A stretch of DNA of 46,201 nt from JBFXAN01 sp050184225 (GCA_050184225.1 JBFXAN010000038.1:1-46201); one strand, 5' to 3'; shown: positions 1-8,994, counted from the stretch's first letter. Notes: a model not told the origin generated them from the sequence alone. Program-made: numbers and translations.

Positions 1-201
1 CCCCAGGACCACCCGATTCGTGCCATTCGCCGCATCGTGGACTAGGCGCTGGGCGAGCTCTCCCCGACGTTCGACGTGATGTACGCCGTCGATGGCCGGC
101 CGTCGATTCCTCCGGAACATCTGCTCAAGGGGCTGGTGCTGATCGCGCTCTACAGCATCCGCAGCGAGCAGCAGTTCTGTGAGCGCTTGCAGTACGAAGC
201 A
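1..201 (+). pseudogene. IS5-type transposase remnant (N-terminal part)
   Basis: Read in frame 1 the translation runs through DHPIRAIRRIVD, a stop (TAG at 43-45), then ALGELSPTF, VDGRPSIPPEHLLKGLVL and YSIRSEQQFCERLQYE. This is the conserved N-terminal (DUF772-like) region of IS5/IS1182-type transposases. The family normally continues with a DDE catalytic domain of some 200-350 residues. Here homology stops at about position 200 and unrelated sequence follows. The in-frame stop and the missing catalytic domain make it non-functional. The left part may extend beyond the window. No terminal inverted repeat was recognised at the right edge. Confidence 0.75.
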
Positions 202-302
202 TCGACCATAACTCATCGAACGACAGCCGATTCATGGCGGGCACACATTGCCAAAGTTCTCCGTTCAAGTTTACGGCGCGGCACTTCGGATTGCTGCTCC
301 CC

Positions 303-1559
303 TTACCGATTACTGGCGACCGGCTCCGGTTGGCTGGTGATGTCCTCGTGCTGCTCGCGGCGGATCGCGGCGGTCCAGGCGGCCAGCGATCCGGCGGTGA
401 GAATGGCGAGGGCGATGGCGGAGAAGAGGAACATCGTTTGCAGCGAGGTGCGGTCGGCGACGGCGCCGGTGAGGGGGGCGGCGATCATGAGGAGGGCGCC
501 GGAGGTCATCTGGGCGACGCTGCCGAGCGTGGCCCGCATATGTTGGGGTGAGTGGCGGTTGATGAAGTCGCGGGCGACCGGATCGAAGGTGGCGTTGCAG
601 AAGCCGAGCACGGCGAACATGACGATCGCGACGACCGACGGCAGCAGGCCGAGCACGAGCATCGCCGCGACGCAACCGATCGCGAGGGCGTAGGTGACGC
701 GCTGCTCGCCGGCGCGGGCGACGAGGCGATAGGCCATCAGCGAGCCGAGGATCGAGAAGATGCGGAGTGGCGCGGTGAGCAGGCCGAAGTCGCGGACGGG
801 CACGCCGTATTCGACCATGAAGGGCTGGACGAAGATCACGCTGACCATCGAGGTGACCATGACCACAGCCTGCAGCGCCAGCATCGCCCGCAGCGAGGGA
901 TGCCGCCAGGTGAAGCGGGCGGCGTCGCGGATGATCTGGAGGTAGGGCAGGTGCGCCTCCTGCTCGTGACGGGGCGGCTCGCGCAGGGAGAGGACGACGA
1001 GGGCGGCGAGAAGGCCGACGGCGGAACCGGTGAAGATCGGCACGGTGAGGCTGGTGGCGGCGGCGAGCGGCGCGCCGAGCAGCAGGCCGAGCAGCGCCGC
1101 GCCGATCATGCAGGCCTGGGCGCGGCCGATCACCTTGCGGAACTCATGCTCGCGTCCGAGCGCGGCGAGGCTCTCGTAGGCGAGGGCGGAGTCGGCGCCG
1201 GAGGAGAGGGTCATCGAGACGCCCCAGGTGAGATAGGAGAGCATGATCAGGGGAAAGTTCTCGGCGATGCCGAAGATGGCGATCGCGACGGCATAGATCA
1301 GGCAGCCGAGGAGGAGGGAGACCTTGCGGCCCCAGCGGTCGGCGACGGCGCCGGTGGGAACCTCGGAGAGGACGATGACGAGCCAGAAAGGGGCTTCGAG
1401 GAGGGTGACCTGGGTGAGGGAGAGGCCACGGGTCTGCTGGAGATAGAGGACCCAGATCGGCAGCCAGAGGTGCAGATTGTTGAGGAACTTGTAGAGATAG
1501 AACCGGCGGATGTTGGCGGCGTAGGCACGCCGGTCCGCCGGGGTGAGGGCCGCTGCCAT
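303..1559 (-). CDS. MFS transporter
   Basis: The product is 418 residues, normal for a 12-helix major facilitator. Hydrophobic segments alternate along the whole chain. The loop after the second helix reads GAVADRWGRKVSLLLG, which is the family's motif A. The next helices continue with LIYAVAIAIFGIAEN and LIMLSYLTWGVSMTLSSGADSALAYESL. It should be an inner-membrane secondary transporter, probably a drug or metabolite exporter; the substrate cannot be read from sequence. The C-terminus is short and polar (REQHEDITSQ). The ATG at 1559 has only a weak GGGTG ribosome site. A TACAAT hexamer 33 bases upstream could be its promoter -10 element. The methyltransferase gene upstream lies on the same strand. 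Confidence 0.9.
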   Translation of the reverse strand: MAAALTPADRRAYAANIRRFYLYKFLNNLHLWLPIWVLYLQQTRGLSLTQVTLLEAPFWLVIVLSEVPTGAVADRWGRKVSLLLGCLIYAVAIAIFGIAENFPLIMLSYLTWGVSMTLSSGADSALAYESLAALGREHEFRKVIGRAQACMIGAALLGLLLGAPLAAATSLTVPIFTGSAVGLLAALVVLSLREPPRHEQEAHLPYLQIIRDAARFTWRHPSLRAMLALQAVVMVTSMVSVIFVQPFMVEYGVPVRDFGLLTAPLRIFSILGSLMAYRLVARAGEQRVTYALAIGCVAAMLVLGLLPSVVAIVMFAVLGFCNATFDPVARDFINRHSPQHMRATLGSVAQMTSGALLMIAAPLTGAVADRTSLQTMFLFSAIALAILTAGSLAAWTAAIRREQHEDITSQPEPVASNR

Positions 1560-1591
1560 GGGTCACCCAGGTTGGCGGTGGGAATGAAGGC

Positions 1592-1597
1592 ATTGTA
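1592..1597 (-). promoter_or_regulatory. Possible -10 element of the MFS gene
   Basis: On the minus strand the hexamer TACAAT lies 33 bases upstream of the MFS start codon, inside the 54-base gap after the methyltransferase gene. It differs from TATAAT at one position. No convincing -35 hexamer is seen at 16-18 bases, so this is a weak call. Confidence 0.35.
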
Positions 1598-1613
1598 GCC
1601 CCTCCCCAACGCG

Positions 1614-2435
1614 TTACGCGCGAACCGCGATCACCAGGAGGTATTCGGCGGGGATGGTGAGATCGGTCCCGGTCGACGTGTTGGCACGCTGGGCACGGTC
1701 GATGAGGTCGGCGCTCAGCCGCGCTTGATCGGCGGTGTCGAGGGCGGCGAAGGCCGACAGCGTTGGGCCATCGTAGGTCCGGTAGAAGTTGAGCCAGTGT
1801 TCGGCGGAGCGGTAGCGGAGGATGTGGTTCTGTCGCGTCGCCGTCAGGTAGGTGACACCGTCGCCGAACCATGCGCGGACCCGGGACTCGGTCCCCCAGA
1901 GCGCCGGCGACTCAGGGCCATATGACGCAGGCGCGTGCCGGTTGATTGCGCGGAACACATCGCCGATGAATCCCTCCGGCGTCCAGTTGACCATGCCGAT
2001 CCGGCCACCGGATCGGCAGACGCGCAGCAGTTCCCGCGCGGCCTCCGCCTGGTTCGGCGCGAACATCGAGCCGAAGCTGGAAAGCACCACATCGAACGTT
2101 CCGTTGGCATACGGGATCGCCTCCGCGTCACCCAGTCGAAACTCGATGTCGAACTGCTCTGCCTTGGCCCGCACCCGCGCTTGATTGAGAAGGCTCGGCA
2201 GATAGTCGACGCCGGCCACCCGGCAGAAGCGTCGGGCGGCAGCGATCGCGGTGTTGCCGCTGCCGGTCGCAACGTCGAGGACGCGCTCGCCCGCGCGCAG
2301 GTCGGCGGCTTCACAGAGCCTTTCACTGATCAGGGTGAGGGTCGAGCTTACCACGGCGGCGGCGCCCGAGGACCAGGCGGCCCGTTGGTCGCTCTTGATC
2401 ATGGCCGGATCCGCGGCCAACGTCGTCGTGGTCAT
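1614..2435 (-). CDS. Class I SAM-dependent methyltransferase (UbiE-like)
   Basis: A 273-residue protein with a Rossmann methyltransferase core. Motif I reads VLDVATGSGNTAIAAARR. The acidic post-I strand follows (VAGVDYLPSLLNQA), then motif II-like FRLGDAEAIPYANGTFDVVLSSFG and LLRVCRSGGRIGMVNW. This matches the ubiquinone/menaquinone-methyltransferase-like superfamily that acts on small molecules; the substrate is unknown. The ATG at 2435 was chosen over a longer reading frame because AAGGAG lies 7 bases before it and homology begins just after. It lies upstream of and co-oriented with the MFS gene, so a shared role is possible but not shown. Confidence 0.88.
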   Translation of the reverse strand: MTTTTLAADPAMIKSDQRAAWSSGAAAVVSSTLTLISERLCEAADLRAGERVLDVATGSGNTAIAAARRFCRVAGVDYLPSLLNQARVRAKAEQFDIEFRLGDAEAIPYANGTFDVVLSSFGSMFAPNQAEAARELLRVCRSGGRIGMVNWTPEGFIGDVFRAINRHAPASYGPESPALWGTESRVRAWFGDGVTYLTATRQNHILRYRSAEHWLNFYRTYDGPTLSAFAALDTADQARLSADLIDRAQRANTSTGTDLTIPAEYLLVIAVRA

Positions 2436-2617
2436 GGCGTGTCTCCTTGGTTCGGCGGGAGGGCCTGATTCCAGGGTAGGCGGCGGCGCCGCCGGCCGGC
2501 ATGGGCACTGGAGACGGAGCGATGGCGTCCGATCGTTCGGTGCCGAACCGAACCGTGGTGGGGAGACGCGGCATCCCATCGATCCGTGGTGTGTGACAGC
2601 GCGAACCCGCGGCAGAC

Positions 2618-3019
2618 TTAGGTCAGCGGTTGGGCGAAGCTGAGCTCGTGACCATCGGGGTCGGTAATGTGGAAGTACCGCTCACCCCATTCGGCATCAC
2701 GCGGCGGCGCCTGCGGCCGCAATCCGCGGCTGATGGCCTGCGCGTAGGTCGCATCGACATCGGCGACGTAGAGGATCAAGCGGCCCCACCATGACCACGT
2801 CCGTTGTGGTGATTCGGCGATCAGGTTGACGAAGCCGCTCCCGGCCGTGAAGCTGGTGAACGCGGCGTCCTCGCCGCCATAGTGCAGGTCGAAGCCGAGG
2901 CCGCGATAGAACCGGACCGCACGGCGCATGTCATGGGTGGCAAGCGTGACGGCGCTGATCGACCGGATGGCCGGGGAGCCATCGCCTGGTGGTTGCTCGT
3001 GACGATGATCGACGGACAT
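2618..3019 (-). CDS. VOC-family (glyoxalase/bleomycin-resistance fold) protein
   Basis: About 133 residues from the ATG at 3019. It shows the two beta-alpha-beta-beta-beta modules of the vicinal oxygen chelate fold. Module one starts ISAVTLATHDMRRAVRFYRGLGFDL, with FTSFTAGSGFVNLIAES. Module two contains LILYVADVDATYAQAISRGL and ends FHITDPDGHELSFAQPL. The final E of HELSF is the usual metal-ligand position. Members bind a divalent metal and act as lyases, dioxygenases or antibiotic-sequestering proteins; which applies here is unknown. The start lacks a clear ribosome site. An upstream in-frame start at 3097 would add a low-complexity leader without homology. Confidence 0.82.
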   Translation of the reverse strand: MSVDHRHEQPPGDGSPAIRSISAVTLATHDMRRAVRFYRGLGFDLHYGGEDAAFTSFTAGSGFVNLIAESPQRTWSWWGRLILYVADVDATYAQAISRGLRPQAPPRDAEWGERYFHITDPDGHELSFAQPLT

Positions 3020-3507
3020 ACCGACCGAGCACTTTCGGACCGCCGGGCAACCTGACAGCCCGCCGGTATGCTTCTCACCGTACACCGACCGGCGCATTCG
3101 GTTGGTCGAGCCGGTAACTTTTCATCCGCTCGTGCGTTTCTCTGGACATGGGCAGGTCGGAGCCGTCGGCGTCTTGTGGGGGCTGGGCGCGGACGGACCG
3201 GCCTGCTTCACTTATGTCCCGCATCAAAATATTGGTTGACGGCTTCTCGTCGGGGTGGCACCCTTCCTCCTAGCCCCGACGGCACGGCGCACCGCTGCAC
3301 AGCCCCCCGGTTGGTGACCGCGTCCGCGGGGCTTCTCCGACCCTCCGCATCGGGCTACCGGCGCCATTCCCTTCGGCCATGATACCGCGATGTCCGACCA
3401 TCCCACGCCTCAGGCACAACCTTGCCACGTATCACCGACCAGCCATGCCCGTACCATGTACGATCGGACGCACCTCATACGAACTGCATGGTGAGGTGCA
3501 TCCGCGT
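3020..3507. other. Gene-poor stretch with one T-box-like hairpin
   Basis: No protein-coding signal with homology is visible on either strand. An 8-bp perfect stem (3248-3255 pairing with 3274-3281) is directly followed on its 5' side by TGGCACC, which resembles the bulge of a T-box antiterminator. No amino-acid or tRNA-synthetase gene follows. The segment may be decayed sequence. Confidence 0.4.
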
Positions 3508-3648
3508 ATGCCGGCAGTGATCGAGCCAATTCGCCTCCGTGATGAACAGGTGGTGCCCGTCGCCCACATCCTCGCGCGGGCATTCTTCGACGACCCGATG
3601 CCTGATGCCTTCCGCTATTGGACCATGCGCCGGTTGCCGCGCGACTGA
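3508..3648 (+). pseudogene. GNAT acetyltransferase N-terminal fragment
   Basis: The 46-residue reading frame from the ATG at 3508 begins MPAVIEPIRLRDEQVVPVAH and continues ILARAFFDDPMPDAF. This resembles the first strand and helix of GNAT N-acetyltransferases (the familiar LARAFxDDP stretch). The rest of the roughly 150-200-residue domain, including the acetyl-CoA-binding loop, is absent, since a stop follows at 3646-3648. It lies just before the LuxR-type gene. It is most likely a truncated gene remnant; the short length keeps confidence low. Confidence 0.4.
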
Positions 3649-3678
3649 TCCTCGGAGGTCGATCTTCGGAGTGATGCG

Positions 3679-6384
3679 ATGGGCGCCGATTCGTCACTCG
3701 TCGGACGAGAAGCCGAGATCGAACGGTTGGAGACGGCGCTGGCCCGAGCGTCGGTGGGCAGCGGTACCATCCTGCTGATCACGGGCGAAGCGGGCGCGGG
3801 CAAGACCGCCCTGCTCGAACAGTACCTTTCCCTGGCAACCCAAGCGCAGGTGCGCTTCGCCTGGGTGACGGTGCCGGACACCGAGGGGGCGCCGCCGTTC
3901 TGGCCGTGGACGGCGATCCTCCGCGATCTCGGCGACGATCAACCGACGAACGCCCTCGCCGTCGCCGCCGAGACGTTGGGCCGCCCCGAACGGTCCGGTG
4001 GGTCGCCTGATCAGGAACGCTTTCGCATCTTCGAACAGGTTGCACGCGCGCTTCGCTCGCTCGAGGCCCCTGCCCTCGTCGTGATCGATGACCTCCACCG
4101 GGCCGATGGCGGGTCGCTGCGGCTGCTGGAATTCCTCGCGTCTCATCTGCGGCGCAGCCGGATCGTGCTCGTCGCGGGCACCCGCCCGGCTGGTACCGGT
4201 ACCGAACTGGCGGCCACCTTCGGCGCCCTCGTCCATGCTGGTGCGACCCGCATCGACCTTCGCCCCTGGACGCCGGATGAGGTTGCCATGGTGATCCGGC
4301 AGCATGGGCTGACGGCAACGCGGGCGGTGGTGGATCAACTCCAGCAGATGACCGGCGGCAATCCATTCTTTGTGCTGGAACTTGTACGTGGCACAGAGCG
4401 GTCAGATGGGCGGCTTGACCTGGCCCACGTTCCATCCACCGTGATCGATGTGCTCGGCGCGGAGGCTCGCCGGCTCGACCCGATGCGGCTCGACATCCTG
4501 CGACTGGCGGCGGCTTGGGGTCAGGGGGCGCCGGTTGACCTGCTCGCACGCGCCACCGGTCATCTGCGGCATGCCATTGTCCGGGTTCTGCCAGAGGGCT
4601 TTCTCTCCCTCGATCGCGACGGCGCCGTCTGGTTTCGCCACGACCTGCTGCGCGAGGCCGTCTACCAGGGGGTGCCGGACTACGAGCGCGGTGATCTTCA
4701 TGCTCGACTCGCCGGTGCGATCGAGCGGTCGTCGATCGCACCGGAAGCCCGCGTCCGGCAGATCGCCGTGCACGGCTGTCGGGCCGGCGCCGCGTGGAAG
4801 CCCGATGTCGCCTGTGCCGCCGCGCTCACCGCCGCTCAAGAAGCAGCATCGATGTATGCGATCGAGTCGGCCGTCACCTACCTCGAGCTTGCCCAGACTG
4901 TCAGACGGTGGTGCGTCCCGGATGCGCCGCGTGATCTGGAGCTCCTCGTCGCCTACGCCGATGCCTTGACGAGAGCCGGACAGCGCGATCAGGCCCGCCC
5001 GGTCGTCGCCGAGGCGACGGCCCTCGCCCGGCGTATCGACGATGCGCGGGCGCTCGCGCGCATCGCGCTGGTCGTTGGTTTGGGATCTGAGTCCGCCGGC
5101 GCCCCGGACCGCGATGCGTGGCGGTTGCTTGACGAAGCGCTGGCAAAGCTTCCGCCGGATGAATGTCAACTGCGATCGCGGCTGCTTGCGCGTGAGGCGT
5201 GGCAGGCGCTGGCGGCATCCGACGGCGAACGGCTCACGGCTGCCGCCGAAGCTGCCGTGTCTGAAGCCCGTGCCTCCGGCGATCCAGGGACCATCGCCGA
5301 GGCACTGAACGCCTATTTCATTTCGAGGCCGGAGCAGGATCTCACCACCCGCCACCAGGTTGCCCGTGAGATCACAGTCCAGGCCACGCTGGCGGACGAT
5401 GTCGAGCTGATCTTCAGCGGGCTGCTGTGGGAGGCGCATACCGGCATGGAAGCGGGCGACATCCCGGGCGCGCGGGATGCAGCCCGGCGCTATCGGGAGA
5501 CGGCGGAGCGCTGGCCGATGCCGTACCACGCCTGGTACCGCTGGATACTCGACGCCGCCCTCGCCTTCCTGGACGATCGCCTCGACGATGCCGCGGCCGC
5601 GATCGAGCACCTTGACCCCGAAACCACAACTCAACCCGAGTTCGCGACGCTCCTCCGAGCGTCGCAGCAGATGGAGCTTGCCGCCCGCCGTGGCGATCAG
5701 GACGGCTTCCAGTCCGCCGGAGCGGCAGTGCTCGCCGGTCTCGAGCGCGGACCGGTGTACCACTCGGTCCGCGCTCATATCGATGCCTGCCTGGGCCGGC
5801 GTGACTCCGCCTTGCGGGCACTCGACCGGTCCATCGCCATGCTGGACCAGGGGCCACGCGACAACGATTGGTTGGTCCAGTTAACCATGGGCGCGCTCGC
5901 GGCGATCCACCTCGACGCGCGTGCGCAGGCCGGCATCCTCTTCGATCACCTGGCTCTGTATCGAGACCACTGGACTGTCCTTGCCAACGCGACGGTTTCA
6001 CGCGGGCCGGTGTCCGCTGTACTCGCCGGGCTGGCCCGGCTCTTGGACCAACCACACGCCGCCGACCGTCTGGCCGCCGAGGCCGCCGCTGCCGCACGGC
6101 GGGCCGGCACCCCTGGGGCATTGTTCTGGTCCGAGGGCGGACGACACTGGCCGGCCGGTCCGGTCATGTCCACCCGCCCTGCGGGGCTGACCGTGCGTGA
6201 GACGGAGGTACTCGCCCTCGTCGCCGCCGGTTGCTCGAACCAGGAGATCGCCAATCGGCTCGTGCTCTCGATCCGGACCGTGCAACGGCATCTGGAGAAC
6301 ATCTACGCCAAGACCGGTGCCCGCGGCCGGGCCGCCGCCTCCGTCTACGCCGCGACCCACGGCCTCGTCCCAACTGATTCCTAA
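3679..6384 (+). CDS. Large ATP-binding LuxR-family transcriptional regulator (LAL type)
   Basis: The product is 901 residues, the expected size for the LAL/MalT-like class. An N-terminal AAA-type ATPase has Walker A GEAGAGKT at residues 36-43 and Walker B ALVVIDDLHRADG around 131-143. A long helical, TPR-like middle region follows (about 350-800). The C-terminal LuxR/GerE helix-turn-helix begins at about residue 837 (GLTVRETEVLALVAAG) and continues with SNQEIANRLVLSIRTVQRHL. Such proteins bind an inducer through the middle region and activate transcription in an ATP-dependent way. GGAG lies 7 bases before the ATG at 3679. The next gene on the strand, a flavoprotein, is a plausible but unproven target. 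Confidence 0.92.
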   Translation: MGADSSLVGREAEIERLETALARASVGSGTILLITGEAGAGKTALLEQYLSLATQAQVRFAWVTVPDTEGAPPFWPWTAILRDLGDDQPTNALAVAAETLGRPERSGGSPDQERFRIFEQVARALRSLEAPALVVIDDLHRADGGSLRLLEFLASHLRRSRIVLVAGTRPAGTGTELAATFGALVHAGATRIDLRPWTPDEVAMVIRQHGLTATRAVVDQLQQMTGGNPFFVLELVRGTERSDGRLDLAHVPSTVIDVLGAEARRLDPMRLDILRLAAAWGQGAPVDLLARATGHLRHAIVRVLPEGFLSLDRDGAVWFRHDLLREAVYQGVPDYERGDLHARLAGAIERSSIAPEARVRQIAVHGCRAGAAWKPDVACAAALTAAQEAASMYAIESAVTYLELAQTVRRWCVPDAPRDLELLVAYADALTRAGQRDQARPVVAEATALARRIDDARALARIALVVGLGSESAGAPDRDAWRLLDEALAKLPPDECQLRSRLLAREAWQALAASDGERLTAAAEAAVSEARASGDPGTIAEALNAYFISRPEQDLTTRHQVAREITVQATLADDVELIFSGLLWEAHTGMEAGDIPGARDAARRYRETAERWPMPYHAWYRWILDAALAFLDDRLDDAAAAIEHLDPETTTQPEFATLLRASQQMELAARRGDQDGFQSAGAAVLAGLERGPVYHSVRAHIDACLGRRDSALRALDRSIAMLDQGPRDNDWLVQLTMGALAAIHLDARAQAGILFDHLALYRDHWTVLANATVSRGPVSAVLAGLARLLDQPHAADRLAAEAAAAARRAGTPGALFWSEGGRHWPAGPVMSTRPAGLTVRETEVLALVAAGCSNQEIANRLVLSIRTVQRHLENIYAKTGARGRAAASVYAATHGLVPTDS

Positions 6385-6413
6385 GAGCACGCCGCGACGT
6401 TGCTTTCGCCTCG

Positions 6414-6493
6414 CCTGGGAGCGCGGGCTTCCAGCCCGCCCGTCGCTCCAGTACATCGGACCCTCCGGCGGGCTGGAAGCCCGCGCTCCCAGG
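6414..6493. repeat. Palindromic intergenic repeat, copy A
   Basis: A perfect 27-bp inverted repeat (6414-6440 and 6467-6493) with a 26-base loop sits between the LuxR-type gene and the flavoprotein gene. The core of each arm is GGGAGCGCGGGC, five variable bases, then GCCCGC. A second copy with paired substitutions lies at 10566-10630. Confidence 0.85.
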
Positions 6494-6624
6494 CTGACAT
6501 GGGTATTCCACGCCACCGCCATCACCAACCAAGTTGGGCATTCCGGCGGAAGCCGGCCGGACACCGGTCGCGCGACGATTCCTCATGCCCGCCATCGGCG
6601 GAGATGCTGAATCGGAGGATCGTC

Positions 6625-7779
6625 ATGCTCCAGACTCCCAACCGCACGAACACCACGCTGATCGCCGAGGCCGAGCGCCTCATTCCCTGGTTGCGGGAGC
6701 AGTCCGCCGTGATTGAGGCCGGACGGCGGCTGACCCCCGAGGTCCACGCCGCCATGATCGATGCCGGATTCTACCGGTTCACGATGCCTGAGACGTACAG
6801 CAATGGCGGCGAGGGCACGCTCTCCGAAGCGATGCGCATCCTGGAAACGCTCGCTCGCGGCGACGCATCCACGGCCTGGAGCGTGTGGGCGGCGCTCGGC
6901 ACGCCGGCGATGTCTGCCTTCCTCAGCGAAGCGGGCGCGCGGGAGATGTTCGGCAGCCCGGAGGCGTGCGTCGTCGGTTCGATCGCCGCGATGGGGCGTG
7001 CCGTCGCCGTCGATGGTGGCTACCGTGTCAGCGGACGCTGGCCGTTCCTGAGCGGAATCTGCCAGGCGACCTTTGCCGGAGGCACCTGCTTCGTCTTCGA
7101 CGACGACACCCAGCGGGCCGGGCCAGACGGACAGCCGCTGGTAATCATTCCCTCGTTCCCTATCGATGACTGCGTCGTGATCGACACGTGGTACACGACG
7201 GGACTGCGGGGCACCGGCAGCAATGACATGACCGTCGAAGATCTCTTCGTTCCCACCGATCGCGTGGTCGACTTTTCCGCTCCGCCGCGACCGGGTCTGT
7301 CGCCGCTCCACTACCTGCATGTCGATAACGCCGCGAACATGACGGTGGCAGCGATGGCGCTGGGAATCGCGGCGGTGGCTCTGGAGGCGTTCCGCGAGCT
7401 CGGCATGACCAAGCGGCGGATGACAGGCGAGTTGCTGGCCGAGACTCCCGACGCGAAGATCGCCCTCGCCCACGCCGAGGTCCGTTTCGCCCAGGCACGC
7501 GGCTACCTGTACGAAACGGCCGATCTGGTCTGGGAGGATGCGGTCGCCGGCAGCCTGCCCGGCGAGTCCTGGCTGCCGCGCACGTCGCTCGCCAGCACCT
7601 CGACGGTCGATGCGGCGGTCGAGATCGTGAGCAGCCTCTACCGGGCCGCCGGATCGAGCGCGATCTTCGCCTCGCACGCCTTCGACCGTTGCCTGCGCGA
7701 CATCTACACGCTCGCCGCCCACAAGACGGTGCAACAAGAGAATTATCTGCTTCACGGCGGCGCGACCTTCGTAGAATAA
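6625..7779 (+). CDS. Acyl-CoA-dehydrogenase-fold flavoprotein (HsaA/DszC-like monooxygenase)
   Basis: A 384-residue protein of the acyl-CoA dehydrogenase superfamily, in the subgroup with the 'type 2' C-terminal domain that includes flavin-dependent hydroxylases. Near the N-terminus it has LTPEVHAAMIDAGFYRFTMP and EAMRILETLARGDASTAWSV. The middle beta domain has GGYRVSGRWPFLSGICQA and TGLRGTGSNDMTVEDLFVP. The C-terminal helices end ALAAHKTVQQENYLLHGG-like. The classical catalytic Glu of acyl-CoA dehydrogenases is not evident, so hydroxylation with a separate flavin reductase is more likely than CoA-ester oxidation; no reductase is adjacent. The ATG at 6625 has GGAGG 6 bases upstream and is preferred over 6604. 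Confidence 0.85.
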   Translation: MLQTPNRTNTTLIAEAERLIPWLREQSAVIEAGRRLTPEVHAAMIDAGFYRFTMPETYSNGGEGTLSEAMRILETLARGDASTAWSVWAALGTPAMSAFLSEAGAREMFGSPEACVVGSIAAMGRAVAVDGGYRVSGRWPFLSGICQATFAGGTCFVFDDDTQRAGPDGQPLVIIPSFPIDDCVVIDTWYTTGLRGTGSNDMTVEDLFVPTDRVVDFSAPPRPGLSPLHYLHVDNAANMTVAAMALGIAAVALEAFRELGMTKRRMTGELLAETPDAKIALAHAEVRFAQARGYLYETADLVWEDAVAGSLPGESWLPRTSLASTSTVDAAVEIVSSLYRAAGSSAIFASHAFDRCLRDIYTLAAHKTVQQENYLLHGGATFVE

Positions 7780-7782
7780 TCA

Positions 7783-7836
7783 ACCACCAAGGCGCCAAGT
7801 CTTTTGCTTTACTTGGTGTCTTGGCGCCTTGGTGGT
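7783..7836. terminator. Inverted repeat, probable bidirectional terminator
   Basis: A perfect 17-bp inverted repeat (7783-7799 and 7820-7836) surrounds a T-rich 20-base loop. It starts 3 bases after the flavoprotein stop and ends 13 bases before the end of the convergent VOC gene. The arms contain the palindrome GGCGCC. It is well placed to end transcription from both sides. Confidence 0.65.
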
Positions 7837-7849
7837 GAGCTTTCCGCGG

Positions 7850-8401
7850 TCAGCGAGTCGGGGAAGATATCGCGCCCTGCAACGCCGCGATCGCGTCGCG
7901 GATATCCTGATCTTCGATGAACTCGGCGCCGCGGGCCTCGCGGATCGCCTGCGCTCGCTTGATGATCGCCGCCTGGGGAAGATCCTTCGGCGGCGGCGTG
8001 ATCCAGACCAGCAGTTCCACCGTCACGCCGTTGGGATCCTTGAAGTAGATCGACCGCTCGTAACCCCGGTCGACCGGCCCATCAAAAGGCACGCCGGCTG
8101 CCGTCAGCCGCCGGGCGGCGTCCGCGAATGCCGCTTCGTCCACATCGAGGGCGAGATGATCCATCCCGCCGCTGCCGGGCGCGGCCGGATCGAGCTGATG
8201 GACCGCCTCATCGACCGGCACGAAGTAGGCGATGAAGTTGTCGTTGCCGACGTGAAAGAAGAGGTGCTCCTCAAGCGGGAAGTCGAGGTTGGGCTGGCGG
8301 AGGACGAGATCCATTCCCAACACCTCGGTATAGAAGTAGACCGTCTCGGCGTTCTTTCGGCCGGTCAGCGCCGGGTGTGAGATGCGGGTGGTCAGCGGCA
8401 T
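7850..8401 (-). CDS. VOC-family protein (extradiol-dioxygenase/glyoxalase-like)
   Basis: From the ATG at 8401 the product is 183 residues. Module one is ISHPALTGRKNAETVYFYTE, then VLGMDLVLRQPN; module two includes GGMDHLALDVDEAAFADAA and ends YFKDPNGVTVELLVW. H9, the H of MDHLAL and the E of VTVELLV occupy the usual 2-His-1-Glu metal positions. A helical tail of about 40 residues follows (AAIIKRAQAIREARGAEFI), which is not part of the basic fold. AAGGAG lies 7 bases before the start, so the longer frame to 8761 is rejected. It could be a ring-cleaving dioxygenase related to the convergent flavoprotein, but this is speculation. Confidence 0.85.
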   Translation of the reverse strand: MPLTTRISHPALTGRKNAETVYFYTEVLGMDLVLRQPNLDFPLEEHLFFHVGNDNFIAYFVPVDEAVHQLDPAAPGSGGMDHLALDVDEAAFADAARRLTAAGVPFDGPVDRGYERSIYFKDPNGVTVELLVWITPPPKDLPQAAIIKRAQAIREARGAEFIEDQDIRDAIAALQGAISSPTR

Positions 8402-8427
8402 GGCGTTGCTCCTTTTTGGACCGGATT

Positions 8428-8456
8428 GAACCGCAGAGGCGCAGAGGGCACAGAGG
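8428..8456 (+). repeat. CAGAGG-type dispersed repeat, left copy
   Basis: A 29-base element rich in CGCAGAGG units. Its reverse complement matches 8995-9023 at 26 of 29 positions by eye. The two inverted copies bracket the phosphatase gene. Confidence 0.7.
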
Positions 8457-8457
8457 T

Positions 8458-8934
8458 TTATGGGGTGTCGATCCGTGTCGATGCTGCAAGATGACGCGCG
8501 TACATGGCGACGGCGGCGACTTGATCGGGTGTTTCGATCGAACCGGGGCGCTGCGTGCGGATCGTGCGGATCGCGTCCGTGGCGGCGGTTCCGTGCCGCA
8601 CCAGATAGCAGGCGAGGATCGTGCCGGTGCGGCCCAGCCCTGCCGCGCAATGTACGGCTACCGGTTTCCCTTCGTTCAGGTAAGCGTCGATCATCGTGAC
8701 GGCGGCATCGATCTGGTCGAGGGTTGGCGCTGTGAAGTCGGGTACCGGCACATGGATGCACACGAGTCCCGCCTGTTCAACCAGGTCCGCCGGCAGCGGC
8801 CCTTCGGTCAAACTGACGATCGCCCCAACACCTTGCGCGGAGAGCGCCGCGAGCGCATCCGAATGCAGCGGCCGTGCGGACCCAGCCAACCGGCCAGGGA
8901 TCACCCAGCTAAAGTTGATCAACATCACCGGCAT
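8458..8934 (-). CDS. Dual-specificity/tyrosine protein phosphatase
   Basis: A 158-residue cysteine phosphatase. The signature C-x5-R-[ST] is intact in VHCAAGLGRTGTILACYLV (Cys96, Arg102). A general-acid Asp is available in VPVPDFTAPTLDQ (Asp66). The N-terminus, NFSWVIPGRLAGSARP, is typical of small PTP-like enzymes, where it forms the substrate-recognition edge. It should hydrolyse phosphotyrosine or another phosphomonoester in the cytoplasm. Translation may begin at ATG 8934 or at ATG 8925, which has GGTGG about 9 bases upstream. Inverted dispersed repeats flank the gene closely on both sides. Confidence 0.88.
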   Translation of the reverse strand: MPVMLINFSWVIPGRLAGSARPLHSDALAALSAQGVGAIVSLTEGPLPADLVEQAGLVCIHVPVPDFTAPTLDQIDAAVTMIDAYLNEGKPVAVHCAAGLGRTGTILACYLVRHGTAATDAIRTIRTQRPGSIETPDQVAAVAMYARHLAASTRIDTP

Positions 8935-8994
8935 CCACCCATGTTAGTAAGCATCGATCGCCTTTCATCCAGCATACCTCTCACCTCATTGCGT

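Noticed and set aside
552..1598. Long plus-strand open frame opposite the MFS gene
   Set aside because: Its translation is low-complexity (Gly/Glu/Asp/Arg-rich) and it is a frame shadow of the transporter, which has clear family motifs.
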